This document shows, in pieces, positions 60,092 through 64,000 of a stretch of DNA of 64,000 nt. Location of the stretch: positions 62,001 to 126,000 of the forward strand of contig UCEU01000040.1 in NCBI GenBank assembly GCA_900471485.1, read 5' to 3'. The translations under genes and the position numbers were made by a program. The stretch is from Hyphomicrobiales bacterium (GTDB taxonomy: Bacteria > Pseudomonadota > Alphaproteobacteria > Rhizobiales > Rhizobiaceae). The notes under the pieces were generated by a model, which ran no database searches, was not told the origin of the DNA, and worked only from the letters and a program-made list of their open reading frames with translations. Numbering within the stretch: the first letter of the stretch is position 1; every line of letters starts with the position of its first letter.

Positions 60092-61255
60092 ATGACAGAT
60101 TCTGCAGACGACTACGAAGATGACCGTTTTGCCTCCGCCGGCCTGCGCCTGACGGTCGATCTCGCGGCGCTGACCGAAAACTGGAGGGACATGGCGCGCC
60201 GTTCCGGCAAGGCGCGCGCCGCGGCCGTCGTCAAGGCCGACGCCTATGGCACGGGCATCGAGGATGCCGGCGAAGCGCTCTATCTTGCAGGTGCGCGAGA
60301 TTTCTTCGTGGCGACGGTCGACGAAGGCGTAACGCTCCGGCTCTACGCGCCCGAGGCCCGTATCTTCGTTCTCGCCGGCATCTGGCCGGGCACCGAGCGC
60401 CGGTTTTTCGAGAACGATCTCGTGCCGGTGATTTCCTCGGAAGAGCAGCTCGCCTTCTGGATGGCGGTGCTTGCCGATTATGGCGACTATCCCTGCGCGC
60501 TGCATGTGGATACCGGCTTCAACCGGCTGGGTCTTGCGATGGACGACGCGATCGCGCTTGCCGACGACGTCTCTCGCCCGGCGAGCTTTTCGCCCGTTCT
60601 GGTCATGAGCCATCTCGCCTGCGGCGACGATCACAGCTCACCGATGAACAGGCAACAGCTTGAATCATTCCGCAGCGTTAGCGACGCCTATGAAGGTATC
60701 GATTCAAGCCTTGCGGCCTCCGCCGGCGTTTTCCTCGGTAGCGATTATCACTTCGACATGACGCGGCCGGGCATCTCGCTCTATGGCGGCGAGGCAGTAA
60801 ACGGCATGGCCAATCCGATGCGGCCGGTCGTGACCGCGGAAGCCCGCGTCATCCAGGTACGCACCGTCAGGGCGGGCGAATCCGTCAGCTACGGCCGGGC
60901 GATGAAACTCACTCGCGACAGCCGGCTGGCGATCGTCTCCGCCGGCTATGCCGATGGCTACATGCGCAGCCAGTCGAGCGGCGGCGTGCCGTTGCGCCAG
61001 GTCCTGCCGCAAGGTGGCCAAGGCTTCATCGCGGGACGCAAGGTTCCGGTCGCCGGTCGGATCACCATGGACCTGACGATCTTCGACGTTACGGATCTGC
61101 CTGACAATGCTGTGGTCGCCGGCGATTACGTCGAGCTGTTCGGGAAGAACGTAGCCGTCGACGATGTCGCCCGCGCATCCGGCACGATCGGCTACGAAAT
61201 CCTGACCAGCATGGGCCTGCGTCATGAGCGGCGGCATCTCAGCGAGGACGACTGA
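60092..61255 (+). CDS. alr: alanine racemase
   Basis: 387 residues. VVKADAYGTGI carries the PLP lysine, VSYGRAMKL the catalytic tyrosine region, MTRPGISLYGG and AGRITMDLTIFDVTD are further signatures. It converts L- to D-alanine for peptidoglycan. The adjacent toxin-antitoxin pairs on both sides are inserts in the conserved dnaB-alr-radA order. Confidence 0.97.
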   Translation: MTDSADDYEDDRFASAGLRLTVDLAALTENWRDMARRSGKARAAAVVKADAYGTGIEDAGEALYLAGARDFFVATVDEGVTLRLYAPEARIFVLAGIWPGTERRFFENDLVPVISSEEQLAFWMAVLADYGDYPCALHVDTGFNRLGLAMDDAIALADDVSRPASFSPVLVMSHLACGDDHSSPMNRQQLESFRSVSDAYEGIDSSLAASAGVFLGSDYHFDMTRPGISLYGGEAVNGMANPMRPVVTAEARVIQVRTVRAGESVSYGRAMKLTRDSRLAIVSAGYADGYMRSQSSGGVPLRQVLPQGGQGFIAGRKVPVAGRITMDLTIFDVTDLPDNAVVAGDYVELFGKNVAVDDVARASGTIGYEILTSMGLRHERRHLSEDD

Positions 61256-61284
61256 CCGCATGCCCGGAATCCCTGCCTGCGCCT

Positions 61285-61313
61285 CTTGGAAGCCGGAAAT
61301 CTTCGTGCTAAAA
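61285..61313 (+). promoter_or_regulatory. promoter of the ParD/ParE pair
   Basis: CTTGGA (61285-61290), 17 nt, CTAAAA (61308-61313), a moderate match to the rhizobial consensus. It is followed by AAGGAG 7 nt before the parD ATG. Confidence 0.4.
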
Positions 61314-61333
61314 GAGAACAAAAGGAGATCGAA

Positions 61334-61630
61334 ATGACCGAGATCCATCTCAGCGAGCAAGACCTCACCTTCATTGAGGAGCAGATAGCAGACGGACGAT
61401 ACCGGAACGCCGAAGACGTTATTGCGGCCGGGTTGAGACTGCTTGGCAGCGAAGAAGGCGAGATACAGGAATTGCGCCATCTGATCCAACAGGGGATCGA
61501 TGACATCGATGCCGGACGCGCCATCACATTCGAAAGTGCCGAAGATCTGACAAAGCACATTCTCACGATGGCGGAGGAACGGAAGAATGCGGCCGCGTCA
61601 GCTGAAAATGTCGTTCGAGGCGCTGGATGA
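61334..61630 (+). CDS. parD: ParD-family antitoxin
   Basis: 98 residues from the ATG at 61334, behind AAGGAG. The N-terminal ribbon-helix-helix (EIHLSEQDLTFIEEQIADGR, YRNAEDVIAAGLRLL) binds DNA. The C-terminal tail (GRAITFESAEDLTKHIL) wraps the toxin. It overlaps the toxin gene by 44 nt. Confidence 0.88.
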   Translation: MTEIHLSEQDLTFIEEQIADGRYRNAEDVIAAGLRLLGSEEGEIQELRHLIQQGIDDIDAGRAITFESAEDLTKHILTMAEERKNAAASAENVVRGAG

Positions 61631-61910
61631 TCTTCTCGGCATGTATGATCATATTGCAGCCTTCGATGCGCTTGCTGCGCGCCGTTTTCTCGATGACATC
61701 AACGGCAAGATCGAATGGATAGCAAAACTAGGCATAGCCGGAAGTCCGCGCGAGTTCATTCCCGGGTTGCGGGCGTTCCCTTATCGTAATCGCTGTATCT
61801 ATTTCTTCATTGATGATGAGACGCTTTCCGTCCTGCGCGTGCTCCATGGACGGCAGGAGATCGAGCTCTCACACTTCCTGCGTTTTTATCAGACAGAACA
61901 AGAAGACTGA
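61587..61910 (+). CDS. parE: ParE/RelE-superfamily toxin
   Basis: 107 residues from the ATG at 61587, preceded by GGAGGAACGGAAGA; 61608 is an alternative start. LDDLLGMYDHIAAFDALAARRF, SPREFIPGLRAFPYRNRCIYF and VLRVLHGRQEI match the ParE fold, which lacks RelE's catalytic residues and often inhibits DNA gyrase. Ends 9 nt before radA. Confidence 0.87.
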   Translation: MRPRQLKMSFEALDDLLGMYDHIAAFDALAARRFLDDINGKIEWIAKLGIAGSPREFIPGLRAFPYRNRCIYFFIDDETLSVLRVLHGRQEIELSHFLRFYQTEQED

Positions 61911-61919
61911 TCCTTCCTC

Positions 61920-63323
61920 ATGGCAAAAGCAAGAACACAATTCATCTGCCAGGGCTGCGGCACCATCCATACCCGCTGGGCGGGCAAGTGCGAGGGTTGC
62001 GGCGAGTGGAATACCATCGTCGAGGAAGACCCGATGGGCGGGATCGGCGGGGGGCCGGCTAAGACGCCGAAGAAAGGCCGCCCAGTGGCGCTGACCGCTC
62101 TGTCTGGAGAGATCGAGGAAGCGCCGCGCATCCATACCGGTATTTCGGAGCTTGACCGGGCGCTGGGCGGCGGCTTCGTGCGCGGTTCGGCGGTGCTGAT
62201 CGGCGGCGATCCCGGTATCGGCAAGTCGACCTTGCTCATGCAGGGGGCGGCCGCACTTTCTCGGCGCGGGCACCGGATCATCTACGTCTCCGGCGAAGAG
62301 GCCGTGGCACAGGTGCGGCTCCGGGCGCAGCGCCTGCAGGCGGCGGATACGGACGTGCTGCTCGCGGCCGAGACCAATGTCGAGGACATCCTGGCGACGC
62401 TGGCCGAGGGCAAGCGTCCCGATCTCGTCATCATCGATTCCATCCAGACGCTGTGGAGCGATCTGGCCGAATCCGCGCCGGGCACGGTCACGCAGGTGCG
62501 CACGGGCGTGCAGGCGATGATCAAGTTCGCCAAGCAGACGGGTGCCGCCATGGTGCTTGTCGGCCACGTCACCAAGGACGGGCAGATCGCCGGTCCGCGC
62601 GTGGTCGAGCACATGGTCGATGCGGTTCTTTATTTCGAGGGCGACCGGGGTCACCACTACCGCATCCTGCGCACGGTCAAAAACCGCTTCGGGCCGACCG
62701 ACGAGATCGGCGTGTTCGAGATGTCGGACAAGGGCTTGCGCGAGGTCGCTAACCCGTCGGAGCTTTTCCTCGGGGAGCGCAACGAAAAGTCGCCGGGCGC
62801 CGCCGTCTTCGCCGGCATCGAGGGCACGCGGCCGATCCTCGTCGAAGTGCAGGCGCTGGTGGCACCGACATCGCTTGGTACGCCGAGGCGCGCGATCGTC
62901 GGGTGGGATTCGGCGCGTCTTTCGATGATCCTCGCCGTGCTCGAGGCGCATTGCGGGGTGAAGCTCGGCCAGCACGACGTTTATCTCAACATCGCCGGCG
63001 GCTACCGGATTTCCGAACCGGCGGCGGATGTGGCCGTCGCATCGGCGCTGGTTTCGTCGCTTGCCGGTATTGCCCTTCCGGCCGATTGTGTCTATTTCGG
63101 CGAAGTCAGCCTGTCGGGCGCCGTCCGGCCGGTTGCGCACACGAACCAGCGCCTCAAAGAAGCCGAGAAGCTCGGATTTTCTGCAGCGCTGCTTCCATCA
63201 GGGTCCGCCGAACTGCCGAAGGGCACGGGCGGGCGCTGGAGCGAGATCGAAAGCCTGCCGGATCTGGTCGCCCGGATCGCCGGCTCGAAGGGCGCTTTGA
63301 GACGTGTGGAAGAAGAGGTTTGA
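61920..63323 (+). CDS. radA: DNA repair protein RadA (branch-migration ATPase)
   Basis: 467 residues. The N-terminal zinc finger has four Cys in CQGCGTIHTRWAGKCEGCGEW (first and last pair). GGDPGIGKSTLLMQ is Walker A, VKNRFGPTDEIG the RadA KNRFG motif, and the C-terminal domain is Lon-like (LNIAGGYRISEPAADVAVA). It promotes branch migration in recombination. It may be co-transcribed with the ParD/ParE pair. Confidence 0.97.
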   Translation: MAKARTQFICQGCGTIHTRWAGKCEGCGEWNTIVEEDPMGGIGGGPAKTPKKGRPVALTALSGEIEEAPRIHTGISELDRALGGGFVRGSAVLIGGDPGIGKSTLLMQGAAALSRRGHRIIYVSGEEAVAQVRLRAQRLQAADTDVLLAAETNVEDILATLAEGKRPDLVIIDSIQTLWSDLAESAPGTVTQVRTGVQAMIKFAKQTGAAMVLVGHVTKDGQIAGPRVVEHMVDAVLYFEGDRGHHYRILRTVKNRFGPTDEIGVFEMSDKGLREVANPSELFLGERNEKSPGAAVFAGIEGTRPILVEVQALVAPTSLGTPRRAIVGWDSARLSMILAVLEAHCGVKLGQHDVYLNIAGGYRISEPAADVAVASALVSSLAGIALPADCVYFGEVSLSGAVRPVAHTNQRLKEAEKLGFSAALLPSGSAELPKGTGGRWSEIESLPDLVARIAGSKGALRRVEEEV

Positions 63324-63416
63324 TCCTTTCATCGCCGCAACAGGTGATGATATAGGATGCACGCAATGAGGCGCGACTGAGCTGCGAATTGGCGGCCGTC
63401 CTGGAGTTGGATTTAT

Positions 63417-64000
63417 ATGCCCATTACGATTTTCGACGGTATTGTCATCGGCGTCGTGCTTTTTTCCGCCGTGCTCGCCATGGTGCGCGGCTTTTCCCGC
63501 GAAGTTCTGTCGATTGCCAGCTGGGGCGGCTCGGCCGCGGCGGCCTACTATTTCTATCCCTATCTCGTGCCCTACGCCAAGAAGTACACCGACGATGACC
63601 GCATCGCGCTCGTCGGCTCGGCGGCGGTCGTGTTCCTGGTCGCTCTGATCATCATCTCCTTCATCACCATGAAGATCGCGGACTTCATCATCGACAGCCG
63701 CATCGGCGCGCTCGACCGCACTTTGGGCTTCCTGTTTGGCGCCGCAAGAGGCATACTTCTTCTCGTCGTCGCCACGGCTTTCTGGAACTGGCTCGTCGCG
63801 GACCACGGTGCTGCCTGGGTGAACAACGCCAAGTCGAAGCCGTTCCTGGATTCCATGGTGGTCAAGCTGCAGTCCGTTCTGCCTTCGGAATTCGCGCAGA
63901 TGGTCCGGGCGACCGTGGAGAACAAAATTCAGCCGCAGGGCGGCACTACGGAGAACGGCAATGCGCCGGCTTCGGATCAGGCGCCGGCGGAAGATGCCGC
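63417..64000 (+). CDS. cvpA: CvpA family membrane protein (cut by right edge)
   Basis: At least 194 residues; the frame is still open at the edge. FDGIVIGVVLFSAVLAMVRGFSRE is the conserved CvpA start, followed by three more membrane helices and a low-complexity tail (GGTTENGNAPASDQAPAED). CvpA is a colicin V production protein linked to envelope and biofilm functions; its mechanism is unclear. The ATG at 63417 follows GGA with 6-nt spacing. radA-cvpA-purF is the usual order. Confidence 0.9.
   Translation, partial: MPITIFDGIVIGVVLFSAVLAMVRGFSREVLSIASWGGSAAAAYYFYPYLVPYAKKYTDDDRIALVGSAAVVFLVALIIISFITMKIADFIIDSRIGALDRTLGFLFGAARGILLLVVATAFWNWLVADHGAAWVNNAKSKPFLDSMVVKLQSVLPSEFAQMVRATVENKIQPQGGTTENGNAPASDQAPAEDA

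Noticed and set aside
1..64000. CRISPR arrays, tRNA/rRNA genes, prophage or insertion sequences
   Set aside because: I saw no regularly spaced repeats, no cloverleaf-like intergenic sequence and no transposase, integrase or phage structural gene; the window is dense conserved chromosome.

Overview
The window is a 64 kb stretch of a GC-rich alphaproteobacterial chromosome, almost certainly Rhizobium or a close Rhizobiaceae relative. The evidence is the gene content and order: ropB-type outer membrane protein, a PhnM with the HGD motif, the lptF-lptG-lptD-surA-pdxA-rsmA cluster convergent with gmk-yicC-mltG-fabF-acpP-fabG-fabD, and rpsF-rpsR-DUF2232-rplI followed by dnaB-alr-radA-cvpA. Genes are densely packed, often with ATGA overlaps. 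I see no tRNA or rRNA gene, IS element, prophage or CRISPR array. Assignments are by motif and family recognition only.

Layout. 1-442 is the tail of a class III cyclase. 490-1848 is a secreted phytase-like esterase, separated by a bidirectional terminator from the minus-strand genes perM-like, hdaA, ppk and ppx; ppk has its own three-repeat Pho box. 7806-9535 is purM-purN, followed by a Phd/VapC-type toxin-antitoxin pair (9606-10246). 10263-14237 (minus) is a molybdopterin oxidoreductase, a NudK-like Nudix hydrolase and phnM. 14320-17706 holds rlmJ, a GST and a LysR/SDR divergent pair. 17771-18403 is ropB. 18760-22980 is a FolM/PTR1-like reductase-uvrC pair and pgsA-moaD-moaE. 22981-24989 is a small divergent module: an orphan LivH-like permease, a CGNR zinc-finger protein and a lipoprotein around a shared palindrome. 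25061-34606 is a mix: ndk, a second GST, DinB, a GGDEF protein, an ABC-F ATPase, a lipoprotein polysaccharide deacetylase, an L-arabinose/D-galactose dehydrogenase, a GrpB-family protein behind a 60-nt nested palindrome, then pepA-holC on the minus strand.

34953-42552 is the LPS transport and assembly cluster (lptF, lptG, lptD, a SurA-like chaperone) plus pdxA and rsmA. 42565-49082 on the minus strand is fatty-acid synthesis (fabD-fabG-acpP-fabF), then mltG, yicC and gmk, with an intrinsic terminator inside the cluster after acpP. 49290-51469 holds an aldo-keto reductase and a secreted PHB-depolymerase-type esterase. 51758-54212 is the rpsF-rpsR-DUF2232-rplI ribosomal operon with a structured leader. 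54273-57478 (minus) is a MarR-regulated EmrAB-type efflux operon. 57819 to the end is dnaB, a TumE/TumA pair, alr, a ParD/ParE pair, radA and cvpA (cut by the edge).

The most unusual content is regulatory architecture around accessory inserts in an otherwise conserved backbone. Three type II toxin-antitoxin modules sit next to housekeeping genes. The tumE promoter lies immediately behind dnaB and predicts a leaderless toxin mRNA. The other highlights are the Pho box in front of ppk, the nested CRP-like palindrome in front of the GrpB gene, and the CGNR/permease divergent module.
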